Below, piece after piece: positions 8,956 to 18,604 of a stretch of 64,000 nucleotides of DNA. Each line of letters starts with the position of its first letter. The stretch's first letter is position 1. The notes beneath the pieces are model-generated. The model saw nothing but the letters and a program-made list of their open reading frames with translations. It did no database searches and was not told the origin of the DNA. This stretch comes from Sutcliffiella horikoshii. GTDB taxonomy: Bacteria > Bacillota > Bacilli > Bacillales > Bacillaceae_I. The DNA lies in assembly GCF_008180725.1 (NCBI RefSeq), contig NZ_VTEV01000004.1, positions 285,615 to 349,614 of the forward strand. Direction: 5' to 3'. The translations under genes were made by a program, and so were the position numbers.

Positions 8956-9846
8956 ATGATCAAACAAAATCAGCTTGTTTTTAAACAGTACTTAATCGAT
9001 GTGGAAGATTGGTGTTTGGAAATATTGACCTCTAATCAAGGCAGCAAAGAGGATATACGTAATTGTTGGTTACCCGAGGTAAGAGGGTTATTAAAGAGGG
9101 TTCAACATACACAAGAACAACAGTATATTTTTGAGACTGATATCCTGGAGATAAAAAAGTGTGTGGAAGAGACTTCAGAAGAGATGCGTAATGTTTCAGG
9201 CAGACGTACTAATAATGGAAGAGTGCCAATAGGGCAACATTCCCTACCACCACTTCCATATCCATATAATGCACTAGAACCATACATTTCAAGAGAGATA
9301 ATGGAACTGCATCACCAGAAACATCATAAAAGCTACGTGGATGGGCTGAATAAAGCGGAAATGAAGATGCTAGAGGCACGTGAAACTGGCAATTATGATC
9401 TTATCAAACACTGGGAACGGGAAGCGGCGTTTCATGGATCCGGCCATTATTTGCACACCATGTTCTGGGATAACATGTCACCAAATGGTGGGGGCCAGCC
9501 TAGCGGAAGATTAATGCAGCAGATAGTTCAAGATTTTGGTAGTTATGAAAAATTTAAAAGGCATTTTTCAGAAGCTGCTGACAAAGTGGAGGGGGTTGGA
9601 TGGGCTTTACTTGTTTGGTCTCCACGAGCACACCGATTAGAAATATTGCAAACGGAAAAGCAACAACTATTTACACAATGGGACACCATCCCGCTTCTTG
9701 GGTTAGATGTATGGGAACATGCTTATTATCTTCAATATAAAAATAACCGAAAAGATTATATCGATAAGTGGTGGAATCTTGTAAATTGGAAAGACGTTGA
9801 AAAACGCTACCAAGAAGCGTCAAAATTGAAATGGAAACCGTATTGA
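8956..9846 (+). CDS. sodF: Iron/manganese superoxide dismutase with N-terminal extension
   Basis: The 296-residue protein has an Fe/Mn superoxide dismutase domain from about residue 96 to 290. The four metal ligands are visible by family alignment: His119 in MELHHQKHH, His167 in GHYLHTMFW, Asp251 and His255 in LDVWEHAYY. The first ~95 residues form a helical, charged extension absent from the classical ~200-residue enzyme; B. subtilis SodF is similarly extended. Start ATG 8956 follows GGGAGGGTGAGG. The usual metal-tuning segment after LEIL is replaced by QTEKQQ, so activity and metal choice are open. No signal peptide is seen. Confidence 0.88.
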   Translation: MIKQNQLVFKQYLIDVEDWCLEILTSNQGSKEDIRNCWLPEVRGLLKRVQHTQEQQYIFETDILEIKKCVEETSEEMRNVSGRRTNNGRVPIGQHSLPPLPYPYNALEPYISREIMELHHQKHHKSYVDGLNKAEMKMLEARETGNYDLIKHWEREAAFHGSGHYLHTMFWDNMSPNGGGQPSGRLMQQIVQDFGSYEKFKRHFSEAADKVEGVGWALLVWSPRAHRLEILQTEKQQLFTQWDTIPLLGLDVWEHAYYLQYKNNRKDYIDKWWNLVNWKDVEKRYQEASKLKWKPY

Positions 9847-9852
9847 TTACTC

Positions 9853-9879
9853 AGGGGGGCGTTGTGCTCCTCTTTTTTG
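9853..9879 (+). terminator. Intrinsic terminator of sodF
   Basis: AGGGGGGC pairs with GCTCCTCT (two G-U pairs) before a six-T run. Confidence 0.7.
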
Positions 9880-9903
9880 TTTAGGGGGAGATAACGTGCG
9901 CAT

Positions 9904-10627
9904 GAAGACCTGAGTGGCGCGGAAATAAGTAGAGAGAGGTACTCATCAGGGTAATGAAGACTTGAGTTGCGGAAAAATAAGTGAAGAGAAGTCTTCATCA
10001 AGGCAATGAAGACCTGAGTGTCGCGGAAATAGGTAGAGAGAGGTCCTCATCAAGGTAATGAAGACCTGATTGGCGCGGGAATAGGTGGAGAGAGGTCTTC
10101 ATTAAGAGGATGAAGACCTGATTGGCGCGGGAATAGGTGGAGAGAGGTCTTCATTAAGGCAATGAAGACCTGAGTGACGCGAAAATAGGTAGAGAGAGGT
10201 CCTCATCTAGGGTAATGTAGAAGACCTGAGTTGCGGAAAAAGAAGTGGAGAGACTTCATCAAGGCAATGAAGACCTGAGTGGCGCGGAAATAGGTAGAGA
10301 GAGGTCCTCATCAGAGTAATGAAGACCTGAGTGGCGCGGAAATAGGTAGAGAGAGGTCCTCATCAGGGTAATGAAGACCTCATTGACGTAAAAATAAGTG
10401 GAGAGAGGTCCTCATCAAGGCAATGAAGACCTGAGTGGCGCGGAAATAGGTAGAGAGAGGTCCTCATCAGGGTAATGAAGACCTGAGTGGCGCGGAAATA
10501 GGTAGAGAGAGGTCCTCATCAGGGTAATGAAGACCTGAGTGGCGCGGAAATAAGTAGAGAGAGGTCCTCATCAGTTCACAATGAAGACCTGAGTGGCACG
10601 GAAATAGATAGACAGAGGTCCTCAAAT
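9904..10627. repeat. Tandem array A: 14 units of 52 bp
   Basis: Units begin with GAAGACCT at 9904, 9956, 10008, 10060, 10112, 10164, 10220, 10269, 10321, 10373, 10425, 10477, 10529 and 10583. Nearly all steps are exactly 52 bp; the steps of 56, 49 and 54 reflect small indels. Each junction carries an inverted repeat (AGGTCcTCAT with ATGAaGACCT around a 7-base spacer) and each unit contains GGCGCGGAAATAGGTAGAG. It fills the gap between the sodF terminator and the dacB promoter and contains no gene. Confidence 0.95.
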
Positions 10628-10658
10628 GTCTTTTCTATCCAATCGACATAAAAACCAC

Positions 10659-10688
10659 TCATAATCTAGGACAGGTTGTGCATAAACT
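10659..10688 (+). promoter_or_regulatory. Candidate sigma-E promoter of dacB-spmAB
   Basis: TCATAAT (10659-10665) and GCATAAACT (10680-10688) resemble the sigma-E -35 and -10 boxes (GTCATATT and CATACANT), with 15 bp between the CATAAT and CATAAA cores. They lie about 30 bp before dacB, an operon known to be sigma-E dependent in B. subtilis. Confidence 0.65.
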
Positions 10689-10718
10689 TGTACAAAAATA
10701 GATAAGGGATGGGATTGG

Positions 10719-11873
10719 ATGTCTCTCAAAAGAAAAATGTTCAGCATTGCGTTTATTTCGCTGCTGATTTTCTCCATATGCATTCCCAAAAATGTGTCTG
10801 CAGAACAAGTAGGGGTCAGTGCAAGAAATGCAGTCTTGATTGAGCAGGAAAGCGGCAGGGTTATTTACGAAAAAGATGCACATGACAAACAGAGAATTGC
10901 CAGCATCACCAAGGTCATGACAGCTATCCTGGCAATCGAATCCGGAAAAATGGATGAAATAGTGAAGGTCAGTGATAAGGCTGTTCGTGCAGAAGGGTCC
11001 TCCCTGTACTTGAAACCAGGAGAAAAAATTAAACTGGAACATCTCGTTTATGGTCTGATGCTCCGCTCTGGAAATGACTCTGCTGTTGCGATAGCCGAAC
11101 ATGTTGGAGGAAGTTTGGAAGGCTTTGTATTCATGATGAACGAAAAGGCAGCAGAGCTTGGTATGACCAACACAGAATTTGCAAATCCACATGGTTTAGA
11201 TGACCATGAGAACCATTACTCTACTGCATTCGACATGGCTCTATTAACTAGATATGCTATGGAAAATGATAAATTCAAAGAAGTTGCAGGCACTAAAGTT
11301 TACAGAGCACCTGCTGCTCCAGGTGAATCATGGGACAGGAGTTGGACCAATAAACACCGTCTAGTAACAGGTATGTACGACTATGCAACCGGTGGAAAAA
11401 CGGGATATACAAAACGGGCTAAGCGGACCCTTATTACGACCGCCTCAAAAGATGGATTAGATGTTATTGCCGTGACATTGAATGGGCCGGATGATTGGAA
11501 AGATCATATTTATATGTTTAACCGGGCTTTTACAGACTATAAATTGTATGATATTGCAGAAAAGGGAGAACTCGACAATGTGAAAGATGATTTCTATAAA
11601 GGGAAAGTCTCCCTCTCCCGTGATGTGAAATATCCTATGACGAAAAAGGAAAGAGAAAATGTAAGAATTAAGGTTACGTTAGAAAAACCAAAAAAAGAGT
11701 GGAAAGATGAGAGAAATGTACCGGGAGTGGTAGGGGAGTATACATTAATTATCCATGATGAGGCTGTTGTGGAAACGCCGATCTATTTCGAACAAAAACT
11801 AGAAAAGGAAGGCGGTTTCTGGAGCATCTTCAAGAATATCTTTCTCATTATGGCAGGAAAAACCCCATGGTAA
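10719..11873 (+). CDS. dacB: Sporulation D-alanyl-D-alanine carboxypeptidase (PBP5*)
   Basis: The 384-residue penicillin-binding protein trims the pentapeptide stem and so limits cross-linking of the spore cortex. A signal peptide spans about residues 1-28, with cleavage near VSA-EQ. Active-site motifs are SITK (S62-K65), SGN (117-119) and KTG in GGKTGYT. A C-terminal hydrophobic segment (FWSIFKNIFLIM) likely anchors it in the membrane. It overlaps spmA by 7 bp, and the trio dacB-spmA-spmB matches the mother-cell operon of B. subtilis. Confidence 0.96.
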   Translation: MSLKRKMFSIAFISLLIFSICIPKNVSAEQVGVSARNAVLIEQESGRVIYEKDAHDKQRIASITKVMTAILAIESGKMDEIVKVSDKAVRAEGSSLYLKPGEKIKLEHLVYGLMLRSGNDSAVAIAEHVGGSLEGFVFMMNEKAAELGMTNTEFANPHGLDDHENHYSTAFDMALLTRYAMENDKFKEVAGTKVYRAPAAPGESWDRSWTNKHRLVTGMYDYATGGKTGYTKRAKRTLITTASKDGLDVIAVTLNGPDDWKDHIYMFNRAFTDYKLYDIAEKGELDNVKDDFYKGKVSLSRDVKYPMTKKERENVRIKVTLEKPKKEWKDERNVPGVVGEYTLIIHDEAVVETPIYFEQKLEKEGGFWSIFKNIFLIMAGKTPW

Positions 11874-12457
11874 ACATTATTTGGGTGGCCATGACCATTA
11901 TCGGAATCTTGTTTGCGATGATTAATGGAACGATGGATAAAGTGAACGAGGCAATATTTACAGGTGCAAAAGAAGCCGTAACGATTTGCATCGGTTTTAT
12001 CAGTATACTAGTTTTTTGGCTTGGACTAATGAGAATTGCTCAGGAAGCGGGTCTCCTTGAAAAATTAGCATCTCTTTTTAAACCAGTCGTTCGAAGAATT
12101 TTTCCAGAAGTACCACCTGATCATCCTGCAATGGGCTATATGCTTTCGAATATGATTGCTAATATGTTCGGCCTTGGAAATGCTGCCACCCCAATGGGTA
12201 TAAAAGCGATGGAACAACTTAGGGAACTGAACGGTGGGAAAATAGAAGCAAGCCGTTCTATGATTACATTTTTAGCGATAAATACATCAAGTCTTACCTT
12301 GATTCCTACCACGGTCATTGCCATCAGAATGAATTATGGATCTGCTTCTCCTACAGAAATAGTCGGCCCCACCCTTGTTGCTACACTTTGCTCCACTATC
12401 GCAGCGATAACCATCGACCGCTTATTCTATTACAGGCGAATGGCAAAAAGGAGGTAG
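11867..12457 (+). CDS. spmA: Spore maturation protein A
   Basis: The 196-residue integral membrane protein carries the nucleoside-recognition (Gate) domain and several membrane spans, with the conserved NMIANMFGLGNAATPMGIKA. SpmA and SpmB are required for full dehydration of the spore core; their transported substrate is not established. The start ATG lies inside the last codons of dacB (sequence ATGGTAA), which implies coupled translation. Confidence 0.95.
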   Translation: MVNIIWVAMTIIGILFAMINGTMDKVNEAIFTGAKEAVTICIGFISILVFWLGLMRIAQEAGLLEKLASLFKPVVRRIFPEVPPDHPAMGYMLSNMIANMFGLGNAATPMGIKAMEQLRELNGGKIEASRSMITFLAINTSSLTLIPTTVIAIRMNYGSASPTEIVGPTLVATLCSTIAAITIDRLFYYRRMAKRR

Positions 12458-12460
12458 GCC

Positions 12461-12994
12461 ATGCAACTCATTTCGCTCATATCCTTATGGATGATCCCTC
12501 TGATTATTGGGTTCATTCTTTTGTATGCTACGTTTAAAAAAGTTCCTACTTACGAAACCTTCGTTGAAGGAGGGAAAGAAGGAATCAAGATAGCGATATC
12601 TATCATTCCATTCTTAGTTGGGATGTTAGTTTCCATCTCCATCTTCAGAGCTTCCGGCGCATTAGACTTTCTAGTAGAGTTTGTCAGACCGGCTATGCAG
12701 GCAATTGGCGTTCCTGCTGAAATAGTTCCACTTTCCATCATTCGGCCCATTTCAGGTACAGCAGCCCTTGGAATGACGACAGATATGATAGCAACCTACG
12801 GACCAGATTCATTTATGGGCAGGTTAGCTTCAGTACTCCAAGGAAGTACCGATACTACGCTGTATGTCATAACGGTTTATTTTGGGGCAGTTGGTATCAA
12901 GAAGATGGGAGATGCTTTGAAAGTAGGTTTGCTGGCGGATGTAGTGGGAATAGTCGTATCTATTTTGGTCGTTACCATTTTCTTTGCCATGTGA
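12461..12994 (+). CDS. spmB: Spore maturation protein B
   Basis: The 177-residue membrane protein is the partner of SpmA and shares the Gate-type fold. Recognisable segments are IRPISGTAALGM and LQGSTDTTLYVITVYFGAVG. AGGAGGT ends 4 bp before the ATG, overlapping the spmA stop region. It ends the operon; a hairpin terminator follows 6 bp after the stop. Confidence 0.95.
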   Translation: MQLISLISLWMIPLIIGFILLYATFKKVPTYETFVEGGKEGIKIAISIIPFLVGMLVSISIFRASGALDFLVEFVRPAMQAIGVPAEIVPLSIIRPISGTAALGMTTDMIATYGPDSFMGRLASVLQGSTDTTLYVITVYFGAVGIKKMGDALKVGLLADVVGIVVSILVVTIFFAM

Positions 12995-12999
12995 CTGTT

Positions 13000-13028
13000 A
13001 ACGTCGAGAAAAATCTCGGCGTTTTTAT
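13000..13028 (+). terminator. Intrinsic terminator of dacB-spmAB
   Basis: AACGTCGAGA pairs with TCTCGGCGTT and is followed by T residues. Confidence 0.8.
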
Positions 13029-13050
13029 TGTTTAAAGACTATATTACCCG

Positions 13051-13329
13051 TTGATTTCCGTTCTAGACGCTTCGCTTGCCTGCGGGCGTTTACGCGCCTT
13101 CCACTACAATTAACAAGATGCCTTCATTCAACTTAGGGTAAATAGCATCTTATCGAGTTTTTTGAAAAAAGCATTAACATTCTTAACGTAATTTCTAGCT
13201 GTGGATTGGAGCAAATGGCGGAGACTCCTGCGGGGGGATAACGGTAGATTGAGACCCCGCAACGAAGTGAGGGAGGCTCAAGCACCGTCCCGCGGAAAGC
13301 GAAGTCATTTGCGGAAAGGAACAGCGGTG
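13051..13329. repeat. Composite inverted pair of dispersed repeats (R2 and R3)
   Basis: A reverse copy with an internal deletion (R2, 13051-13115) and a forward copy (R3, 13197-13329) flank a spacer of about 80 bp. R3 runs from AGCTGTGGATTGGAG to GGAACAGCGG and includes TTGAGACCCCGCAACG and CCCGCGGAAAGCGAAG. The same arrangement with a related spacer occurs at 53938-54269. Apart from this composite, the 535-bp gap before rluB shows only AT-rich sequence. Confidence 0.85.
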
Positions 13330-13529
13330 CATAAGCAAGCAACTAAAATGGACCGTGCTCGGTTTTTACTTAAAGTAAAAAGCTTAATACGCTTATCTAT
13401 TATTTCCTCTTTCTTTTTACAAACAACAACAGGTATAATTAGAGTTTGCAAACATTGGGAATCATAGAAGTAGAGAAATCTTGGCTTTTATTGTGAAAGT
13501 CGGGTAAGATGTTGAATGAGGTGAAAGAT

Positions 13530-14258
13530 ATGGAACGGTTACAAAAAGTAATTGCACATGCAGGAATTGCGTCCAGAAGAAAAGCAGAAGAAATGATAAA
13601 AGAAGGTAAAGTCAAAGTTAATGATAAAGTGGTAAAAGAACTAGGCGTAAAAGTTAACCCAAATGACAAAATTGAAGTAGAAGGAATTCCAGTTGAACGC
13701 GAGGAACCAGTTTACTTCTTACTATATAAACCAAGAGGCGTTATTTCCAGTGTGAGTGACGACAAAGGGAGAAAAGTAGCGACTGATTTCTTTCCATACA
13801 TTGAGGAGCGTATTTATCCTGTTGGGAGACTAGATTATGATACTTCCGGGTTATTGCTCATGACCAATGACGGCGAATTTGCAAATGCACTAATGCATCC
13901 CGCTTCAGAAGTTGAAAAGGTCTATGTCGCAAAGCTAAAAGGAATTCCTACTAGAGAAGCTATAAAAAGTTTGGAAAAGGGTATCAAGCTAGAGGACGGC
14001 AAGACGGCACCAGCTCGAATTAAGCTGCTTTCCATGGAGAGAACGAAGAACACGTCTATTTTTGAAATTAGCATTCATGAAGGCCGTAATAGACAGGTTC
14101 GTCGTATGTTTGAAGCGATCGGCCATCCGGTCATGAAACTGAAAAGGGAGCGTTATGGCTTCCTTAACTTGCATGGACTGTCTGCGGGCGAAGCAAGAGA
14201 GTTGACTCCGCATGAAGTGAAGCAACTTCGTGTGATGGCGACAAAACCGAAAAAATAG
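13530..14258 (+). CDS. rluB: Ribosomal large-subunit pseudouridine synthase B
   Basis: The 242-residue enzyme isomerises a uridine of 23S rRNA helix 89 to pseudouridine. It has an N-terminal S4 RNA-binding domain (about 1-60, RLQKVIAHAGIASRRKAEEMI) and the RsuA/RluB catalytic domain with GRLDYDTSGLLL, which holds the catalytic aspartate, and the signature HEGRNRQVRRM. ATG 13530 is chosen over 13509 because GAGGTGAAAGAT precedes it. A strong terminator closes it before the res genes. Confidence 0.95.
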   Translation: MERLQKVIAHAGIASRRKAEEMIKEGKVKVNDKVVKELGVKVNPNDKIEVEGIPVEREEPVYFLLYKPRGVISSVSDDKGRKVATDFFPYIEERIYPVGRLDYDTSGLLLMTNDGEFANALMHPASEVEKVYVAKLKGIPTREAIKSLEKGIKLEDGKTAPARIKLLSMERTKNTSIFEISIHEGRNRQVRRMFEAIGHPVMKLKRERYGFLNLHGLSAGEARELTPHEVKQLRVMATKPKK

Positions 14259-14274
14259 TAGTAAATAGTAGTGA

Positions 14275-14315
14275 AAGCGGAGGAAGCTTATAAGGCAGCT
14301 TCCGCTTTTGTTTGT
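14275..14315 (+). terminator. Intrinsic terminator of rluB
   Basis: AAGCGGAGGAAGCT and AGCTTCCGCTT form a long stem with a small bulge, followed by TTTGTTTG. Confidence 0.8.
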
Positions 14316-14444
14316 GTCCCGCACTAGGTGTCAAGGAACCTATGTTTTTCAGTCACAAAACCTTCATATTCTTTTATCTATGTAAAAAGTAGTAAATGTT
14401 ATAATAACAAGGATGAAATGTCTCAGTTTTAGGAGAGTATGTAT

Positions 14445-14972
14445 ATGAATAAAAAGAAACGCTTACTGATGCGGACAAGCATACTATTGCTTCTTTTAGT
14501 CGCAATTGGTTATACCATGTATACAAACTTCTTCCAATCTAAAGAAATAGTGGATGTGGGAGATGAGGCACCAAATTTTGTACTTACCAATCTTGAAGGT
14601 AATGAAGTGATGCTTTCGGATTACCGTGGAAAAGGTGTATTCCTTAATTTCTGGGGAACATGGTGTAAGCCTTGTGAAAGAGAAATGCCATATATGGAAA
14701 ATCAATATCAAGCATTTAAAGACCAGGGCGTAGAAGTAATTGCTGTAAATATTAGAGAAACGAACCTGGCAGTTGAGAAATTCAGAGATCGTCATGGACT
14801 AACCTTTCCTATCCCGATGGATAAGCGTGACCAAGTAAGACAGGCCTATGGAATTTTACCATTACCGACTACTATTCTACTGGATGAGAACGGCAAAATC
14901 GTGAAAAAGCATTCAGGTGATTTAACAGAGGAAGAAGTTAAAGAATTCATGGAAATGATTAAACCTGAATAA
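14445..14972 (+). CDS. resA: Thiol-disulfide oxidoreductase ResA
   Basis: The 175-residue membrane-anchored thioredoxin-like protein reduces the haem-binding CXXCH cysteines of apocytochrome c outside the membrane. An N-terminal anchor spans about residues 10-28 (SILLLLLVAIGYTMY). The active site WCKPC places cysteines at 74 and 77, and the cis-proline loop is LPLPTT. ATG 14445 is preferred to ATG 14439 because AGGAGAG (14431-14437) is too close to the latter. It begins resABC. Confidence 0.96.
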   Translation: MNKKKRLLMRTSILLLLLVAIGYTMYTNFFQSKEIVDVGDEAPNFVLTNLEGNEVMLSDYRGKGVFLNFWGTWCKPCEREMPYMENQYQAFKDQGVEVIAVNIRETNLAVEKFRDRHGLTFPIPMDKRDQVRQAYGILPLPTTILLDENGKIVKKHSGDLTEEEVKEFMEMIKPE

Positions 14973-14987
14973 TAGGGAGTTTTACGA

Positions 14988-16649
14988 ATGAATGAAATAA
15001 AATGTGAATGTGGACACATCAATCCAGAAGGTACTATACTTTGTGAAGCGTGCGGAAAACCGACGGAAAATGATCAAAGTAAAGAAAAACTATTGGATAT
15101 GCGCTATGAGGGTAGTGCTAGACGTTCACAAACCTATAACAAAACAATTATAGATAAAGTATGGAATTTCTTTTCATCTGTAAAAGTTGGTATCTGGATT
15201 ATTTTTATCATTCTAGTTGCCTCTTCCATCGGAACCATTTTTCCGCAAAAAGATTATATCAATCAGGCAATCCCAGCTGAAATGTACTATGAGCAGGAAT
15301 ACGGGTTTGCAGGAAAGTTGTATTATACGTTAGGTTTCCATGATTTATACGGATCATGGTGGTATATGCTTTTGATTGCAGCCTTAGGAATTTCCTTAGT
15401 TATCGCTAGTTTAGACCGATTTATCCCTTTACATAAATCGCTGAAAACACAAAAGGTGACTAGACATGAGAGCTTCATGAAACGCCAGCGTGTATATGGG
15501 ATAACTGTAGTAGACGGAGATTCAAGTGAGGATATTGAAAAAGCTAAGCAAGGTTTACTTAAGCGTAAGTTTAACGTAAGAGAAGAAGATGGAAATATTT
15601 TAGCAGAGAAAAATCGATTCTCCAGATGGGGTCCCTATGTGAACCATATCGGGATCATCATCTTCCTTATTGGTGCTATGCTTCGGTTTTTCCCAGGTAT
15701 GTATGTAGATGAAACAGTCTGGGTGCGTGAAGGGGAGACAGAGCTTATCCCAGGAACCGGTGGTCAATATTATTTAAAAAATGAAGGATTTATTTTTGAA
15801 ACATATAATAGTGAATCATCTGATGAAATATTTAATTCTGCCATCTCTAGAGCTGGTGAAGATGCCATTGCGAGTAACTTCCAAACGAACGCCGTATTAT
15901 ATGAGCGCAAAGGAGAATATATTGTCGGGGCTGAACCCGAACTTGAAAAAGTAAAAGAGCATGCTGTTCAAGTAAATCAGCCTTTGAAACATGATAACTA
16001 TGCGCTCTATCAAGTAGACTATAAGTTAAACGAATTTAAGAGCATGTCATTCAACCTTGAAAACAAGGAGTCTGGTGAAAGTTTTGGTCCAATAACAGTG
16101 GACTTGCTAAATCCTCAAGAAACATACGACCTTGGTGAAGGCATGTCTGTGGAATTGGTAAACTACTTTCCAGATTTCACTTTAGAGGGTGGAGAACCAG
16201 CAACGAAAACTCGGGTACCAAATAATCCTGCATTTGTTTTCAGAATGATAACACCTGAGACACCTGAAGGGGAAATTGCACTTGTAGCAATACGACAAAA
16301 CATTGAACCTAATGGGACAAACCAGAATAAGATGACATTTGCTGGAGTAGAAACCCGCAATGTATCTGGATTGACTGTTCGAAAAGACCTGACTTTATGG
16401 ATACTTGGCACAGGTGGAGCCATCTTTATGATAGGTGTCATTCAAGGAATGTATTGGAATCACCGCCGTGTTTGGATTAGAAGGAACGGTAATGAAATTA
16501 TGTTAGCAGGTCATACGAACAAGAACTGGTTCGGATTAAAAAATGAAATTAATAAAGCGTTAGAAAATACTTCTATTTCCATTCCGGTTGATCAAGTCGA
16601 AGCGGAAAAAGCGCTTGAACAGAAGATAGAAAAGAAAGAGGAGGCATAA
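14988..16649 (+). CDS. resB: Cytochrome c biogenesis protein ResB
   Basis: The 553-residue protein is the System II cytochrome c synthase component that works with ResC to deliver haem. It starts with a small zinc-ribbon-like segment ([18 protein letters not shown]). Membrane spans lie near residues 68-90, 120-142 and 218-235, and one near 465-485. Between the last two is a large extracytoplasmic domain. It lies 15 bp after resA and 2 bp before resC. Confidence 0.95.
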   Translation: MNEIKCECGHINPEGTILCEACGKPTENDQSKEKLLDMRYEGSARRSQTYNKTIIDKVWNFFSSVKVGIWIIFIILVASSIGTIFPQKDYINQAIPAEMYYEQEYGFAGKLYYTLGFHDLYGSWWYMLLIAALGISLVIASLDRFIPLHKSLKTQKVTRHESFMKRQRVYGITVVDGDSSEDIEKAKQGLLKRKFNVREEDGNILAEKNRFSRWGPYVNHIGIIIFLIGAMLRFFPGMYVDETVWVREGETELIPGTGGQYYLKNEGFIFETYNSESSDEIFNSAISRAGEDAIASNFQTNAVLYERKGEYIVGAEPELEKVKEHAVQVNQPLKHDNYALYQVDYKLNEFKSMSFNLENKESGESFGPITVDLLNPQETYDLGEGMSVELVNYFPDFTLEGGEPATKTRVPNNPAFVFRMITPETPEGEIALVAIRQNIEPNGTNQNKMTFAGVETRNVSGLTVRKDLTLWILGTGGAIFMIGVIQGMYWNHRRVWIRRNGNEIMLAGHTNKNWFGLKNEINKALENTSISIPVDQVEAEKALEQKIEKKEEA

Positions 16650-16651
16650 TT

Positions 16652-17815
16652 ATGGCTCAGCTAAGTGGTAATTTGCTTTACACTGCATTTATACTTTATC
16701 TGATTGGTACAGCCTTCTTCGGTGGGGCCATCCGTGGGAAAAAAGGAAATAAAGCCGCGAAAATAGGGATTTTTATTACAATCCTAGGTTTTATAGCTCA
16801 ACTAGGCTATTTTATTACCCGTTGGATTGCTGGAGGACATGCACCTGTAAGTAATCTATTCGAATTTACAACATTCTTTGGAATGATGATGGTGTTGGCT
16901 TTTATCGTCATTTATTTCATATATAAAACTAGTACACTGGGAGTTTTCACTCTGCCAATAGCATTGCTATTGATTGCTTATGCAGCTATGTTTCCAAGTG
17001 ATATCTCTCCATTGATACCAGCATTACAAAGTCATTGGCTTGCCATTCACGTGTCAACGGTAGCACTAGGAATTGCTATTCTGTCTGTCAGTTTTGCTGC
17101 AGGTTTAATATATTTGGTGAAAGTGGTAGATTATAGTAAAAAGGGGCAAAAGCCTTTCTGGGTTGAATTTACCCTATATGTACTAATTTCTTTCCTAGGA
17201 TTTATTCTTATCTCCATTGGTTTTGGTGCAATCGATTATGAGGCGCAGTTCTCTTATATCAATAAAGACGGGGCACAAGAACAGGTAACATATAACTTAT
17301 ACCCAATAGTTGGGCCAAATGATGGGGAATTACTGACGGAAAACAGAATGGATTCCATTGTTAATCTTTCCCCATGGATTAATACAGTAAAATTAAACAC
17401 AGTGATATGGTCTCTTCTTGGAGGAGCATTACTGTACCTATTATTAAGAGTCGTCCTTAGAAAACCAATTGGAAAAGCATTAAAGCCTGCAGTTACTAAG
17501 GTGAATCTTGATGTGGTAGATGAAATCGGGTACCGGGCAGTAACAATTGGTTTCCCTGTTTTCACGCTTGGTGGACTTATCTTTGCCGCCATTTGGGCTC
17601 AAATAGCTTGGTCACGATTCTGGGCTTGGGATCCTAAAGAAGTATGGGCGTTCATAACATGGTTATTCTATGCAGGATATCTACATTTACGTCTATCTAA
17701 AGGGTGGGAAGGTGAAAAATCCGCATGGCTCACGCTTGTCGGTTTTGCCATCATCCTGTTCAACTTAATCGGCGTTAACTTAATCATTGCTGGTCTTCAT
17801 TCCTATGCAATGTAA
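16652..17815 (+). CDS. resC: Cytochrome c biogenesis protein ResC (CcsA type)
   Basis: The 387-residue multi-span protein carries the tryptophan-rich WWD haem-handling motif ([16 protein letters not shown]) near residue 325 and conserved histidines in [16 protein letters not shown] and GLHSYAM that can act as external haem ligands. It is the partner of ResB in System II. GAGGAGG precedes the ATG inside the resB end. A hairpin at 17828-17856 lies between it and resD. Confidence 0.95.
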   Translation: MAQLSGNLLYTAFILYLIGTAFFGGAIRGKKGNKAAKIGIFITILGFIAQLGYFITRWIAGGHAPVSNLFEFTTFFGMMMVLAFIVIYFIYKTSTLGVFTLPIALLLIAYAAMFPSDISPLIPALQSHWLAIHVSTVALGIAILSVSFAAGLIYLVKVVDYSKKGQKPFWVEFTLYVLISFLGFILISIGFGAIDYEAQFSYINKDGAQEQVTYNLYPIVGPNDGELLTENRMDSIVNLSPWINTVKLNTVIWSLLGGALLYLLLRVVLRKPIGKALKPAVTKVNLDVVDEIGYRAVTIGFPVFTLGGLIFAAIWAQIAWSRFWAWDPKEVWAFITWLFYAGYLHLRLSKGWEGEKSAWLTLVGFAIILFNLIGVNLIIAGLHSYAM

Positions 17816-17827
17816 AACAAATAACCT

Positions 17828-17856
17828 GCCTTCACATTATTGTGAGGGCTTTTCTT
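17828..17856 (+). terminator. Hairpin between resC and resD, probable partial terminator
   Basis: GCCTTCACA pairs with TGTGAGGGC and is followed by TTTTCTT. It would lower read-through from resABC into resDE; a separate resDE promoter is known in B. subtilis. Confidence 0.6.
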
Positions 17857-17884
17857 ACAGATATCCAAAGGGGGTTTAAGGAAA

Positions 17885-18604
17885 ATGGAAAAAGAAGTGA
17901 GAATTCTTGTAGTGGACGATGAGGACCGTATTAGAAGATTGCTGAAAATGTATCTTGAAAGAGAAAATTACGTCATTGAAGAAGCTGATAATGGAAACAC
18001 AGCGCTAGAGCTGGCACTTGAAAAAGAATACGATGTCATTCTGTTGGATGTTATGATGCCAGGAATGGATGGTATGGAAGTGTGTAAAGAAATCAGGGAA
18101 AAAAAGGCTACACCGATCATTATGCTGACAGCCAAAGGGGAAGAGACAAACAGAGTACAAGGTTTTGAAATGGGAACTGATGATTATATTGTAAAACCGT
18201 TCAGCCCGCGAGAAGTAGTGCTTAGAGTGAAAGCGTTATTACGTCGGTCTTCAAGCACCACCTTCCTGAATACGGAAACAACAACAAAGGATGTCATTGT
18301 CTTCCCTCATCTGACCATCGATAATGATGCACACAGGGTTACATCAGAAGGGAAAGAAATAAATCTTACTCCTAAAGAATATGAGCTACTATACTTCCTT
18401 GCAAAATCTCCGGACAAAGTTTTTGACCGCGAGCAGCTGTTAAAAGAAGTATGGCAATACGAATTTTTTGGAGATTTACGTACAGTCGACACGCATGTAA
18501 AACGTCTCCGCGAGAAGCTGAATAAAGTGTCCGAACCAGCCTCCAAAATGATTGTAACAGTATGGGGCGTAGGCTATAAATTTGAGGTTGGCAATGAATC
18601 ATGA
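17885..18604 (+). CDS. resD: Response regulator ResD
   Basis: The 239-residue OmpR/PhoB-type regulator has a receiver domain (acidic pair DDED near 11-14, phosphoacceptor Asp in [12 protein letters not shown], the KPFSPRE lysine) and a C-terminal winged helix from about 135. With ResE it controls respiration, nitrate and anaerobic genes. GGGGG lies about 8 bp before the ATG. It overlaps the start of resE by 4 bp (ATGA). Confidence 0.96.
   Translation: MEKEVRILVVDDEDRIRRLLKMYLERENYVIEEADNGNTALELALEKEYDVILLDVMMPGMDGMEVCKEIREKKATPIIMLTAKGEETNRVQGFEMGTDDYIVKPFSPREVVLRVKALLRRSSSTTFLNTETTTKDVIVFPHLTIDNDAHRVTSEGKEINLTPKEYELLYFLAKSPDKVFDREQLLKEVWQYEFFGDLRTVDTHVKRLREKLNKVSEPASKMIVTVWGVGYKFEVGNES

Noticed and set aside
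9904..10627. CRISPR array
   Set aside because: The whole 52-bp unit is conserved, there are no unique spacers and no cas genes; the same holds for the arrays at 39.4, 49.0 and 63.6 kb.
13201..13467. Open frame starting MDWSKWRRLLRG, also present at 54146-54337
   Set aside because: The two frames resemble each other only because both lie in copies of the dispersed repeat; they diverge at once outside it and have no ribosome site.
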